64,000 bases of DNA from Occultella glacieicola (lineage in GTDB: Bacteria > Actinomycetota > Actinomycetes > Actinomycetales > Beutenbergiaceae), in contig NZ_SMNA01000001.1 of assembly GCF_004353825.1 (NCBI RefSeq), positions 434,001 to 498,000 of the forward strand, written 5' to 3'. Positions 7,958 through 16,990 of this stretch are shown here, piece by piece. How positions within the stretch are numbered: the first letter of the stretch is position 1; every line of letters starts with the position of its first letter. A program made the position numbers and the translations under genes. The notes below the pieces were generated by a model, which ran no database searches, was not told the DNA's origin, and saw only the letters and a program-made list of their open reading frames with translations.

Positions 7958-8508
7958 CCACACTCTCGGCCCGGCCCAACACCGCGCTGCTGGTGATCGA
8001 CATGCAGAACGGGGTGGTGGCCGGGCTCCATCGGCGTGCCGAGGTGGTGGCGAACATCGGCGCCCTCGTGGAGAGCGCCCGCGGCGCGGGTGCGCCGGTC
8101 GTCTGGATCCAGGACTCCGGTGCGGACACGCCGCGGGGGAGCCGGGCCTGGGAGTACATCCCGGAACTGGTCCGCGAGGAGTCGGAGACCCTCGTCCACA
8201 AGACCTACCAGGACTCGTTCGAGGACACCGACCTGGAGGAGGCCCTGGCTGCGGCAGGAGTCGGCCGGGTGGTGGTGACCGGGGCCCACACCGATGCGTG
8301 CGTCCGGTCCACGATCCACGGCGCCCTCGTCCGAGGGTATGACGTGACGCTCGTCGAGGATGCCCACGCCGCCGCGGATCTGAGCTCGTGGGGTGCGCCG
8401 CCGCCGGCGCAGGTGATCGCCCACACCAACCTCTATTGGCGCAGCCAGCGAGCACCGGGTCGGGTCGCCGAGGTCACGGCCACGAAGGACGTGACGTTCG
8501 ACCGCTGA
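7954..8508 (+). CDS. Cysteine hydrolase, isochorismatase family
   Basis: A 184-residue protein with the triad of the isochorismatase-like fold: Asp16 in LLVIDMQ, Lys83 in VHKTYQDSF and Cys116 in GAHTDACVRST. Cysteine members (unlike true isochorismatases) hydrolyse amides such as nicotinamide, N-carbamoylsarcosine or ureidoacrylate; the substrate here is unknown. The start overlaps the stop of the short upstream frame (ATGA), so translation is probably coupled. Length and motifs are normal, so the gene looks functional. Confidence 0.9.
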   Translation: MTTLSARPNTALLVIDMQNGVVAGLHRRAEVVANIGALVESARGAGAPVVWIQDSGADTPRGSRAWEYIPELVREESETLVHKTYQDSFEDTDLEEALAAAGVGRVVVTGAHTDACVRSTIHGALVRGYDVTLVEDAHAAADLSSWGAPPPAQVIAHTNLYWRSQRAPGRVAEVTATKDVTFDR

Positions 8509-8566
8509 CGTCTGCGCCGGACGGGCTCGGTCAGCGGACCTCGGTCGACGGGGCCGGGGGTGGCGG

Positions 8567-9100
8567 TCAGACCCTCGAGGGCCACCTGTGCTGCATCCAC
8601 TCCGCCCACGAGGCGAAGCCGGTCGGCGGTGAATCGATCGGCTCAGTGCCGTTCAGTTCTCCTGGTGTCGGCACGTCGAAGCGGCTTGCCCAGTCCCTCA
8701 GTTCGGCTTCGGATATCGGCCACGTCGAGCCAGGGTCCGAGGCGAGTCGGAGGTCGTGGCGTCGTCGCTGCTCCTCCACGCCGATCGGGGCGTACCACAG
8801 GACCACGGAGCCGCCTGCCTGGTCCCCGGCGTACCGCAGAGCCGATCGTTCGGCACGGCTCCAGAGACCGAAATCGAGTGCGACGTTGACTCCGAGACGC
8901 ACGGCGCGCAGCGCGATCGCCACGAGCCGGCCTTCGATGACGTCGCTGGCCGACGACGGATTCTCGGCGCCGTAGAGCGCCTTCATCCACTCGTCCTTGG
9001 TCAGTCGAATCGCCTCGTGCTCGACCTCGAACCGGCGTGCTGCGGTCGTCTTCCCGCAGCCTGGCAAGCCGACCGTCAGGAACAAGGTGGGCCCGGTCAT
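8567..9100 (-). CDS. Predicted P-loop kinase (AAA_33 / zeta-toxin-like)
   Basis: A 177-residue ATP-binding protein with Walker A GLPGCGKT at residues 11-18. After it come LTKDEWM, the place of the substrate-binding Asp in predicted kinases, and LGVNVALDFGLWSRAERS. This is the small 'predicted kinase' family related to polynucleotide kinase and zeta toxin. The substrate is unknown; a role as toxin is unlikely without an antitoxin gene. It is convergent with the isochorismatase gene and lies 12 bases downstream of the PPOX-class gene on the same strand, so the two may form an operon. Confidence 0.82.
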   Translation of the reverse strand: MTGPTLFLTVGLPGCGKTTAARRFEVEHEAIRLTKDEWMKALYGAENPSSASDVIEGRLVAIALRAVRLGVNVALDFGLWSRAERSALRYAGDQAGGSVVLWYAPIGVEEQRRRHDLRLASDPGSTWPISEAELRDWASRFDVPTPGELNGTEPIDSPPTGFASWAEWMQHRWPSRV

Positions 9101-9112
9101 GATGGGCGATCC

Positions 9113-9589
9113 TCACACGCCGTCGCCCGGCCCCACCAGGCGCGCCGGGAACCCGCCGGTGGCGATCGGACCCCAGGTCTCGATCGTGATCCGGATCAGC
9201 GACTTCGCCTGCCGGCGCATCGCCTCGCGGTACTCGTCCCAGTCCGGGTGCTCGCCGGAGATGCACCGGAAGTACTCCACCAGCGGCTCCACGGAGTCCG
9301 GCGGGTCGATGACCTCGGCTGTGCCGTTGACCTGCACCCAGGCGTCCCCGAACTTCTCGGACAGGACGCACACCGACGCGGCCGGCCGCTTGCGCAGGTT
9401 CACGGCCTTCGCCCGGTCCGGGTACGTCGAGATCACAAGCCGGCCGCCGGTGTCCAGGCCGCAGGTGGCCGGGGAGAGTTGCGGGCTGCCGTCGTCCCGG
9501 GTGGTGAGCAGGATGCCCTGGTGGCGGGTCCGGACGAAGTCCTCGAGCTCGGTGCGTGAGACGGTGGTGTTCGTGGCGATCTGGGGCAC
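9113..9589 (-). CDS. PPOX-class F420-dependent oxidoreductase-like protein
   Basis: A 158-residue split-barrel flavin/F420-binding protein. The pattern HQGILLTTRDDGSPQLSPA, then STYPDRAKAVNLRKRPAASVCV, then AWVQVNGTAEVID is typical of the PPOX-class TIGR03618/F420 group. Cofactor choice (F420, FMN or heme) cannot be settled from sequence alone, though actinobacterial members often use F420. The GTG start is supported by GAGGAG five bases upstream. It is followed after 12 bases by the predicted kinase gene. Confidence 0.88.
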   Translation of the reverse strand: MPQIATNTTVSRTELEDFVRTRHQGILLTTRDDGSPQLSPATCGLDTGGRLVISTYPDRAKAVNLRKRPAASVCVLSEKFGDAWVQVNGTAEVIDPPDSVEPLVEYFRCISGEHPDWDEYREAMRRQAKSLIRITIETWGPIATGGFPARLVGPGDGV

Positions 9590-9635
9590 GGGGACTCCTC
9601 GGGTCAGCTGCGGCGGTCGGGACCAACGTAGGCGA

Positions 9636-10637
9636 TCAGACCAGTGCCGTCGTCGGGGCGACCAGCGTCTCCACCTCGGCGACGGCGTCGGCCAGGTCCG
9701 TCTGCTCGATCGGCCACAGGTCCACGCCCACCTCGAGCGTGGACCCCGATCCCGGCGTGAACACGATGCCCCGCAGCGGGGACACGTCCCGGTAGTCCCG
9801 GCCCCAGCCGAGCACCACGTACCGGGCGTCGATGAACTGGTCGTTCGTGGGATCGGTGTTCAGCCAGCCCCCGCCGGGCAGCCACACCGACGCCCACGCG
9901 TGCGAGGCGTCCACCCCGCGCAGCTTCTCCCGGCCGGGCGGCGGCATCGTCTCCAGGTAGCCGGACACGTACCGGGCGGCCAGACCCATCGAGCGCACGC
10001 AGCCGATCAGCAGGTGCGCGAAGTCCTGGCACACCCCGGCCCGCCCGGCGAGCACCTCCGGCAGCGTGGTGGACACCGACGTCGCGCCCGGGCGATAGGT
10101 GAAGTCGGTGTGGATCCGGGTGGCGAGCTCGGCCACCACCTGCGCCACCGGGCGGCCCGGCTCGAACGACGGCAACGCGTACTCGCGCACCTCCTCGCTC
10201 AGTTCGACCATCGGCGAGGCCAGCCGGGACTCCGCGATCGAGACCGCCGCACCCGGCCCGCCCATCGGGTCCCCGGGGGCCACCGGCCGCAGCGTCCGCA
10301 CCTGCTGGGCGACCTGCTCCCACGGCACCGGGGGCAGCCGGGCCGGATCCGCCCGGCGGCGCCCGGTCGAGACGACCGAGTGGCCCGTGACCCGCAGCCG
10401 CCGGTGCGGCTGCGTGACGTGGAAGTAGGTGGAACGGTTGCCGCCCCAGTCCTTGTGCTCGGCGACCACGTCCGCGCCGGGTTCGACCACCAGCCCGCTC
10501 GCGTGCACCTGCTGCCCGGCGCCGCGGCGCGGCAGCAACAGCGCACGCCCGTAGGAGGCCGTGACCTCCTCCGGGTAGGTGTAGGTGGTCGTGTGGGTGA
10601 GCCGGTAGTGCAGGTCGCCCTGGTGCGCCCTGCTCAC
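9636..10637 (-). CDS. Transglutaminase-like cysteine protease family protein
   Basis: A 333-residue protein with an N-terminal beta domain (LHYRLTHTTTYTYPEEVTAS, the bacterial transglutaminase-like N domain) and a C-terminal transglutaminase core with an intact triad: Cys203 (AGVCQDFAH), His246 (SHAWASVW) and Asp262 (NTDPTND). Such proteins are probably proteases or amidases rather than cross-linkers. The GTG start at 10637 overlaps the TGA of the preceding ATP-grasp/alpha-E gene (GTGA), so the two are translated together. The pairing is a conserved unit in many bacteria, suggested to make or process a peptide. Confidence 0.92.
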   Translation of the reverse strand: MSRAHQGDLHYRLTHTTTYTYPEEVTASYGRALLLPRRGAGQQVHASGLVVEPGADVVAEHKDWGGNRSTYFHVTQPHRRLRVTGHSVVSTGRRRADPARLPPVPWEQVAQQVRTLRPVAPGDPMGGPGAAVSIAESRLASPMVELSEEVREYALPSFEPGRPVAQVVAELATRIHTDFTYRPGATSVSTTLPEVLAGRAGVCQDFAHLLIGCVRSMGLAARYVSGYLETMPPPGREKLRGVDASHAWASVWLPGGGWLNTDPTNDQFIDARYVVLGWGRDYRDVSPLRGIVFTPGSGSTLEVGVDLWPIEQTDLADAVAEVETLVAPTTALV

Positions 10638-13207
10638 GGCGCGCTCCCGTACGCGGCGGAACCTGCGCCGTCGGGCGGCTTCGTATCCGGCCCGACGGCG
10701 CCGGGCCGGTCGGTCTCGTCGGCTCGCGGTACCCAGGTGCCCGCCGCGTCGAGCCACTCGGCCGGCATCGGCCGGGCGAAGTGCGCCTTCGCGATCTCCG
10801 CGCCGAGCTCCTCGAGGCGCCAGCGCAGCGACTCCAGCGCCTCGGCGAGCCGGGGCCTGGCCCCGCTCCCGTCCGGGGCGACGGCGGCCACCGGGTCGAA
10901 CTCGGCGAGCAGGTCGACCAGGTCCGCGAGCAGCCGGTCGCGGGCCAGCACCCGCGGCGCGGGCGTCGGCAGGGCCGCGAACCCGGCGCCGATCCGGGAC
11001 ACCTGGTGTGCCAGCGAGCGCGGGTTCCGCTCGTCCAGGAGCAGCAGCTCGCAGAACGTGTCCAGGCGGGCGTGGGTCTGCCACCGGCGCCGGTAGGTGA
11101 TCACGGACTCGTGCGCGATCAGCAGGGACTCCAGCACGAGCGAGTCGACCGCCGGGTCCCGGTGCGTGGTCACGGTGGCCAGGAGGGTGCGGACCAGCTG
11201 CTGGGCACGCTCGATCCGGCGTCCGATGTCCATCAGGGTCCAGCCGACGTCGCGGACCATCGACTCCGCGCCGATGCCGGCCAGGGCCAGCGACCCCTCG
11301 AGCGCCCGGGTCAGCACCGGGCCGAGACCGCCGTCGGAGGAACCCAGCTGGGAACGGCGGGCGCGCTCGCGGTTCAGGGCGCGCTCGATCGACCCCATCG
11401 CGATCCAGGTGTCCGGCGCCAACTGGTCGCGCACGGCGGTCGCGGACCGGGTCATGGCGTCCACGGCGTAGGCCACGGTGCCCGGGCGGGCGGCGTCGGT
11501 CACGAGCTCGGACAGGCTCCCGGTCGTGGTGACCTGCTCGAGAGCGGCGGTGAGCACCGCCAGCGCCTGCCCGCCGTGGCTGCCGGGGGCGAGGTGGTCG
11601 TCGTCCCACCGGTCGGTGACCGCCCGGACCAGGCGGATCGTGGCCTCGGTCCGCTCGGCGTAGCGTCCGAACCAGAACAGGTCCTCCGCGGCGCCCGCCG
11701 AGATCGACTTCGCGGTGGGCCGGCGCGGACCGTCCGGCGCGCCGTCCCGCAGCCACGGGTCGCTGATCGGCTGCGGCTCGGCGGACAGGATCCACACATC
11801 CTTGGCCACGGCCCCGAGCGTCACCCGGGCCACCGTCTGGGCGTGTTCGGGGGTCACCCGGGCCAGCGCCCCGGACAGCACCTGGTAGCCGCTCGGCCGC
11901 GCCACCGCGAACGTACGCAGCACGGTGGAACGGGCCTCGAGCGCGCCGGCGCCCACCGACGGCGTGGTGGAGGCGTCCACCGGCTCCTGTCCCACCCACC
12001 GGTGCGGCTCGGCGGAGATCCGCACGGCCAGGTCCGCGCGCTCGCCGACGCTCAGCTCCCACCCGTTGTACTCCGGCCCACCGGACTCGGTCGTCTTGAG
12101 CACCAGACGGTCCAGGTTCGCGATCACGTGCGAGCACATGCTGCGCTTGCCGCACCAGTAGGTGACCGCCGACCCGAGCAGCAGGTCGGTGCCGAGCAGC
12201 TCCCGGCACAGCCTCGGCAGGTACGTGAGCAGCGCCGGGTTCTCGAGCACGCCGCTGCCGAAGGTGTTCACCACGGTCACCGCGCCGGAGCGGGCCGCGT
12301 GCACGAGTCCCGGCACCCCGAGCTTGGAGTCGCCGCGCAGGTCGAGCGGGTCGCAGTAGGCGCCCTCGACCCGGCGGATCAGGACGTCCACCGGCTCCGG
12401 CTCGTCGAGGGAGCGCAGCCAGAGCCGCCCGTCCGAGACCACCAGGTCCTCGCCCTCGACCATCGGGTAGCCGAGCATCGTGGCCAGGTAGCCCTGGTCG
12501 AACGTGGTCCGTGAGCGCGGCCCGGAGGTGAGCAGGGCGACCCGCGGCGCGTCCCCGGCCGAGGGCGGTGCCACGTCATGCAGGGCGAGCCGCATGGCGT
12601 GGTAGAACGGCCCGAGCCTGCGGATCCGGGCCTGCCGGTACAGGCCGGCGAGCACCTGCGCGATCACCCGCCGGTTCTCCATCGCGAACCCCAGACCGGT
12701 GGGTGCCTGGGTGCGGTCGGCGAGGACCAGCCAGGAGCCGTCCGCGTTGCGGGCCAGGTCCGCGCCGTGCAGGAACAACTGGTGCGGCCCCGGGATCGTG
12801 ATGCCGTCCGCGGCCCGCAGGAAGCCCGGGTGGGCCAGCACGATCTCGGCCGGGAGGGCGCCGGAGCTGAGCAGCCGGCGCTGGGTGTACAGGTCGGTCA
12901 CGATCGCGTCCAACAGGTGCGCGCGCTGGCGCAGCGCCGCCTCGAGACCGGCCCACTCCACCTCGTCCAGCAGGACCGGCAGCGGGTCGAGCAGCCAGGG
13001 CCGGTCCTGCGGGTCCGCGCCGTAGCGGACGCCATGGTCCTCCAGCAGCGCCTGCACGTCCGCCCGGCGGCCGGCCAGCTGCTCCCAGGACCCGACCCCG
13101 GCCAGATCCGCGAGCTGGTCCCACGCCGCCCGGGCCGCGCCGCTGGACTGCAGCATCTCGTCGTGCCCCGGACCACCGGCACGGTAGCTGGCCAGCAGAT
13201 CGGTCAC
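10634..13207 (-). CDS. Circularly permuted ATP-grasp type 2 fused to alpha-E domain
   Basis: An 857-residue protein. Residues 1 to about 500 match the circularly permuted ATP-grasp type 2 domain (ENRRVIAQVL, VEGAYCDPLDLRGDSKLGVPGL, VVNTFGSGVLENP). Residues from about 510 match the alpha-E domain, beginning SAGAAEDLFWFGRYAERTEA. In many species these are two proteins; here they are one. The family is proposed, from genome context, to form peptide bonds in an unidentified small peptide handled by the linked transglutaminase. The 4-base overlap with the downstream transglutaminase gene supports joint function. No substrate is known. Confidence 0.92.
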   Translation of the reverse strand: MTDLLASYRAGGPGHDEMLQSSGAARAAWDQLADLAGVGSWEQLAGRRADVQALLEDHGVRYGADPQDRPWLLDPLPVLLDEVEWAGLEAALRQRAHLLDAIVTDLYTQRRLLSSGALPAEIVLAHPGFLRAADGITIPGPHQLFLHGADLARNADGSWLVLADRTQAPTGLGFAMENRRVIAQVLAGLYRQARIRRLGPFYHAMRLALHDVAPPSAGDAPRVALLTSGPRSRTTFDQGYLATMLGYPMVEGEDLVVSDGRLWLRSLDEPEPVDVLIRRVEGAYCDPLDLRGDSKLGVPGLVHAARSGAVTVVNTFGSGVLENPALLTYLPRLCRELLGTDLLLGSAVTYWCGKRSMCSHVIANLDRLVLKTTESGGPEYNGWELSVGERADLAVRISAEPHRWVGQEPVDASTTPSVGAGALEARSTVLRTFAVARPSGYQVLSGALARVTPEHAQTVARVTLGAVAKDVWILSAEPQPISDPWLRDGAPDGPRRPTAKSISAGAAEDLFWFGRYAERTEATIRLVRAVTDRWDDDHLAPGSHGGQALAVLTAALEQVTTTGSLSELVTDAARPGTVAYAVDAMTRSATAVRDQLAPDTWIAMGSIERALNRERARRSQLGSSDGGLGPVLTRALEGSLALAGIGAESMVRDVGWTLMDIGRRIERAQQLVRTLLATVTTHRDPAVDSLVLESLLIAHESVITYRRRWQTHARLDTFCELLLLDERNPRSLAHQVSRIGAGFAALPTPAPRVLARDRLLADLVDLLAEFDPVAAVAPDGSGARPRLAEALESLRWRLEELGAEIAKAHFARPMPAEWLDAAGTWVPRADETDRPGAVGPDTKPPDGAGSAAYGSAP

Positions 13208-13345
13208 GGTCGCCGTCCTCGGTCGCGGGAATGAACCGAGCCGATCCTATGCCCTAAGTAAAGGACCCGCAGTGGTGCAGCGCCGAGAATTTACCTCGCG
13301 TTGACACGGACGCCCACGAGGTGGTTGCGGGTCATACTTGGCCCC

Positions 13346-14314
13346 GTGTACCGCCTGCCCGCCCCGCTCGCCGCCGCGATCGACGCCGTGGTGGCCGAGC
13401 ACCCCGCGTCGAAGGTCGCCGCGGCCGCGCGGTCGCTGAGCGACCGGTACCTGGCCGACCACGCGGCCACCGCACCGATCATCGACTCCCGGCTGCGGGC
13501 CGCGGCGTACGTGCTGACCAGGATGCCGGCGACCTACGCGGCCGCCCGCGCCGCCGTCGAGCAGGTCCGCCTGAGCGTTCCCGACCTCGACCCGCGCCGC
13601 GTGCTCGACCTCGGCTGCGGCACCGGCGGTGTCAGCGCCGCGGTCGCGGACGCCTTCGACGGCATCGACGAACTCCGCCTGGTCGACTACTCGGCCGACG
13701 CCCTCGCGCTGGCGCAGCGCCTGCTCGCCGGTGCCGGACCGCGCCTGGTCGCCACCCAGCGCCGCCTCGGCGGCAACCCCGTGCCCGACGGCGGAGGCGC
13801 GGTCGATCTCGCGGTGTGCGGTTTCGTGCTGGGCGAGTTGGACGACGCCGCTCGCGCGGCGGTGGTCGCCGAGCTGGTCGCGGCCGCGCCGACGGTCGTC
13901 GTGGTGGAGCCCGGCACCCCGGCCGGGTACCGGAGGATCCTCGCCGCGCGCGAGCAGTTGCTCGCCGCGGGACTGACGCTCGCGGCGCCGTGCCCGCACC
14001 ACGAACCGTGCCCGCTCGCCGGCGACGACTGGTGCCACGCCGTCGCCCGTCTCGAACGGACGGTCGCGCACCGGGAGGCGAAGGGCGGCAGCCGCGACTA
14101 CGAGGACGAGAAGTTCTCCTACGTGGCCGCCACCCGGCTGCCCGTGGCCCGGCCCGCCGCCCGGGTGCTGCGGCACCCCCAGATCCGGCCCGGGCACGTG
14201 CGCCTGGAGCTGTGCCGGGCCGACGGGACCGCGGCCGGGGTGACCGTCTCGAAGAAGCAGGGCGCCGAGTACAAGGCGGCCCGCCGGGTGGCGTGGGGTG
14301 AGGGCTGGGGCTGA
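13346..14314 (+). CDS. Rsm22-like small ribosomal subunit methyltransferase
   Basis: A 322-residue protein of the Rsm22 family, which has a class I SAM-dependent methyltransferase fold (motif I VLDLGCGTGG). The C-terminal half has the cysteine-rich signature CPHHEPCPLAGDDWCH, thought to hold an iron-sulfur cluster, and EDEKFSYVA. Relatives act in mitochondrial ribosome assembly; bacterial roles are not well defined. The GTG at 13346 (reading VYRLPAPLAA) is chosen because it fits the family start; the frame is open to a TTG at 13301. The sequence CATACT at 13333-13338 could be a -10 giving a very short leader. Confidence 0.88.
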   Translation: MYRLPAPLAAAIDAVVAEHPASKVAAAARSLSDRYLADHAATAPIIDSRLRAAAYVLTRMPATYAAARAAVEQVRLSVPDLDPRRVLDLGCGTGGVSAAVADAFDGIDELRLVDYSADALALAQRLLAGAGPRLVATQRRLGGNPVPDGGGAVDLAVCGFVLGELDDAARAAVVAELVAAAPTVVVVEPGTPAGYRRILAAREQLLAAGLTLAAPCPHHEPCPLAGDDWCHAVARLERTVAHREAKGGSRDYEDEKFSYVAATRLPVARPAARVLRHPQIRPGHVRLELCRADGTAAGVTVSKKQGAEYKAARRVAWGEGWG

Positions 14315-14397
14315 GTCCTCGAGGACCGGAAACCACTGGCACGAGCGGCGGAAGTGGCGGATGATGGAGGTCACGATCGCCACTGGAGGTGGGGCAC

Positions 14398-15096
14398 ATG
14401 AGTGCCAGCCGAGTTCCCGATCCGGTCCCCGATGTGCTGCCGATGCTCGCCCGGGGCAAACACCGCAATCCGCGCCGCGGCGCCTGCTTCATGGAGCTGG
14501 CGTCCTACCTCGCCGGTGAGCCCTGGACCGACTCACCGGCCTGCACCGACGAGTCGCTCGCGCACCTGGCGCGCCTGGTCAACGACTTCACCCCGGACGC
14601 CCACCGGCCCGCGCTCGCCCCGCTGATCCCGTCGGTGATCGGGCTGCGCGCCCTCGGGCCCGGCTTCGAGGACGAGGTCGCCCTGGTGGCCGCCATGCAC
14701 GCGCTGCCGGTGGCGTCGATGGACCGGCAACGGGGCCTGGCCGTCGGGATGCTGCGCACCCTCGGCCTGGTCGACGCCTACCGGACCCGCGCCGCCGCGG
14801 AGGTCATGCGCAACGCCGCCCTGGAACTGGACACCTACGCCGACGCCAAGCGGTGGGGCCTGGCGTTCGCGGCCCGGATGGGCTCCGGCCCGGTGAACCA
14901 GTCCTCCGCCCAGGTGATCGTCGAGGTCGCCGTCCGCGGCATCGCCGAGGCCTGCGTCCCGGACCCGGCCAACCGGCTGCGGGCCCTGCTCGCCGACGTG
15001 ATCGAGATGGCCCGCGACCGGGCGGGCCTGGCCACCACCGAGCCGGCCCCGCTGACCCCGCAGCAGTGGCACGCGGTGGTGACCACGGCCCGCTGA
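14398..15096 (+). CDS. Conserved actinobacterial protein of unknown function
   Basis: A 232-residue protein. The N-terminal motif RRGACFMELASYLAGEPWTD, followed by SPACTDESLAHLARLVND, looks strongly conserved in type, with two cysteines and acidic residues, but I cannot assign it to a characterised family. The rest is mainly helical and alanine-rich, without membrane segments or signal peptide. ATG at 14398 is chosen because GGAGGT lies about eight bases upstream; GTG 14389 is an alternative. It stands 83 bases after the Rsm22-like gene on the same strand. Confidence 0.75.
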   Translation: MSASRVPDPVPDVLPMLARGKHRNPRRGACFMELASYLAGEPWTDSPACTDESLAHLARLVNDFTPDAHRPALAPLIPSVIGLRALGPGFEDEVALVAAMHALPVASMDRQRGLAVGMLRTLGLVDAYRTRAAAEVMRNAALELDTYADAKRWGLAFAARMGSGPVNQSSAQVIVEVAVRGIAEACVPDPANRLRALLADVIEMARDRAGLATTEPAPLTPQQWHAVVTTAR

Positions 15097-15210
15097 GCCC
15101 CGACCGGGTCCCCTGACTCGAAGTGCGGGTCCCGTGCGCGGTGATCGGCGGTTCGCATCAGATGCGCCGCGCCGTCTGGCACTGGCCGTACCCTCGGGCG
15201 CGCTAGCGGC

Positions 15211-16001
15211 CTACCGACTCCGGCCCTTGCGGTTCTGACGTTTCGAGGGCCGTCGTGGTCGGTTCGGACGCTGTCGTGGCGCTGCGCCGTCGTCGATGTC
15301 GAGTCGGGTGACGAGGCTTGCGAGGTTTCGAGGAAGCTGGTCGTGCAGGTACCCGGACAGCCAGCTACCGGATGCAGCCGCCGCCCAGACCGGCTCGCGC
15401 CGGGCGCGATCGTCGATCTGCGGCCAGAGGTCGCGCCGGCAGTTGAGCAGATCCTCAAGGACCCCGGCACCGAGGTTGCCCACGATGACCTCGTCGCCCG
15501 ACTCATGTTCAAGGATCGCGTCGAGCAGCGGCAGCGGGTCGTCGGCGCACAGGGCGTAGTCCGGGACCCGGAACAACGGGTCCAGCTCGAACGGCTCGAC
15601 GTGGGTGTCCGTTCGCACGTTGGTGGCATAGGCCTGCGCGAGTTCGACGATCTCGCTCGGTGGCAATTGGTAGACGAACTTGCCGCGACGAAAGCTGAGG
15701 CGCTCGGGCGAGAGCGGCAGCGAGGCCCGCACCGACTCCTTGAGATCGTCGACGAGTTCGCCCAGGAGGTAGTCGACCGGCTCGGGCGCGCTCTCGTCGG
15801 GAGGCGTGATCAGATGAGGGCGGAGCAGAGCGACGAAGGCCGCGAGTTCCTCCTCGGGAATACGAACCGCACAGGTGCCGGCAGTGATTCGCCGTCGAGC
15901 GCATCGATCACAACCTCCGTCCGTTCGACGTCACGCTCGTGGAGTGACACCCCCCGGCCCGTCATGGTGTCCACGAGCAGCTCGAACAGTCGGTCACTCA
16001 T
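15211..16001 (-). pseudogene. Frameshifted DUF6869-like protein
   Basis: Two frames on the minus strand together read as one protein. The first (from ATG 16001) gives MSDRLFELLVDTMTGRG and on to ESLPAPVRF; the second continues as RIPEEELAAFVALLRPHLITP and runs to the TAG at 15211. The switch requires a -1 shift at about 15862-15880. The C-terminal part has the DUF6869-like pattern VIVGNLGAGVLEDLL with PQIDDRARREPVWAAA. Either the gene is broken or there is one base error; no slippery site is evident. DUF6869 proteins often sit near toxin-immunity genes, which is only suggestive. Confidence 0.65.
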
Positions 16002-16126
16002 CGACGGGTGCCTCCTGCCTGGGGCCGGTGTTCCATCGCGGACGACGCGAGCGCGGCGGCGAGTTCAGCCATCGCTGCCTGAACGGACACGTGGGGCGGC
16101 CGGACCATCGGCGGAATCTTGGCCAT
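15998..16126 (-). CDS. Small protein of 42 residues upstream of the DUF6869-like gene
   Basis: A short frame from ATG 16126 (preceded by AGAGGG) to a TGA that overlaps the next ATG (ATGA at 16001). It begins MAKIPPMVRPPHVSVQ and is Ala/Pro-rich, with no known family. The overlap and ribosome binding site are the only support, but such coupling is the rule in this genome. It may be a partner or just a leader of the broken downstream gene. Confidence 0.45.
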   Translation of the reverse strand: MAKIPPMVRPPHVSVQAAMAELAAALASSAMEHRPQAGGTRR

Positions 16127-16214
16127 CGTATGAGTCCCTCTGAAGCAGGGTGGGTGCCCGAATCCTATGGATCATTGTGCGGTCCGGTCAGTAATCACCC
16201 GTACCCTCGCATCC

Positions 16215-16922
16215 GTGGATCTCTGGGATGAACTCGGGCAGCGGGTGCTGCCCTCGGCCGCTGCCGTCGCGCTCGACGTGCGGTCGCTGTACCTCGTGCT
16301 CGGTATCGCGCTCGCGGTGGTGGTGATCCGTCCGGCGTGGAACGTGGCGCGCCTCGGCGTGACCCTCGTGCACGAACTCGGGCACGCCCTGGTGGGCGTC
16401 GTGTTCGGCCGCCAGTTCACCGGGTTCGTGCTCCGGGCGGACATGTCCGGGCACGCCGTGACCCGCGGTCCCAGCCGCGGCTTCGGGCGAGCGGCGAGCA
16501 CCTGGGCCGGCTACCCGGCACCCGCCATCGTCGGCACTCTCATGGTCTGGGCCGCCGCACGCGGTTGGGCCGCGCCGGTCCTGACCGCGGTGCTTCTGAT
16601 CCTCGTCCTCTCCTTGATCCGAGTCCGATCGCTCCTGACCGCCGTGGTGATGATCGGCGTGATCGCCGGCACCGGAGCCTTGTGGTGGTGGCGCACCGAC
16701 GCGCTTCAGCAGCAGGTCCTCATCGGCGCCGGCCTGGTGCTCGTGGTCGGCGCGTGGCGGCACGTCGGCGCGGTGCTGCGCGATCGTGGCGGGTCGAGCG
16801 ACCCGGCGGTCTTGGCCTCGTTGACCCGGGTGCCGAAGGCGCTGTGGAACCTCACGTTCCTGCTGGTCTGCGCGGCTGCCTCCTGGGTGTGTGCGGTCGA
16901 GGTGCTCGCGCTTCGCGGTTGA
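16215..16922 (+). CDS. M50-family (site-2-protease-like) membrane metallopeptidase
   Basis: A 235-residue polytopic membrane protein with the zinc-binding motif HELGH within TLVHELGHALVGVVFG and a following FTGFVLRADMSGHA segment, as in the actinobacterial M50B-like group. About five to six hydrophobic stretches follow. These proteins cleave substrates inside the membrane or have lost activity; the second metal motif (NPDG-like) is not obvious here, so activity is unsure. The start is unsure too: GTG 16215 gives VDLWDELGQR and lies seven bases after TACCCT, a possible -10; ATG 16167 lacks a ribosome binding site. Confidence 0.8.
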   Translation: MDLWDELGQRVLPSAAAVALDVRSLYLVLGIALAVVVIRPAWNVARLGVTLVHELGHALVGVVFGRQFTGFVLRADMSGHAVTRGPSRGFGRAASTWAGYPAPAIVGTLMVWAAARGWAAPVLTAVLLILVLSLIRVRSLLTAVVMIGVIAGTGALWWWRTDALQQQVLIGAGLVLVVGAWRHVGAVLRDRGGSSDPAVLASLTRVPKALWNLTFLLVCAAASWVCAVEVLALRG

Positions 16923-16990
16923 CGCGGCCCTTCCGATCGACGCCGCGGGCGGGCCGATGAGTTTCCACGTCCGGGACGGTCCAACTGGGC

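Noticed and set aside
9636-12209. An 857-codon frame covering the transglutaminase gene and far upstream
   Set aside because: The upstream part lies antisense to nothing but out of frame with the ATP-grasp/alpha-E gene, which has full family resemblance; the real start is the GTG at 10637.
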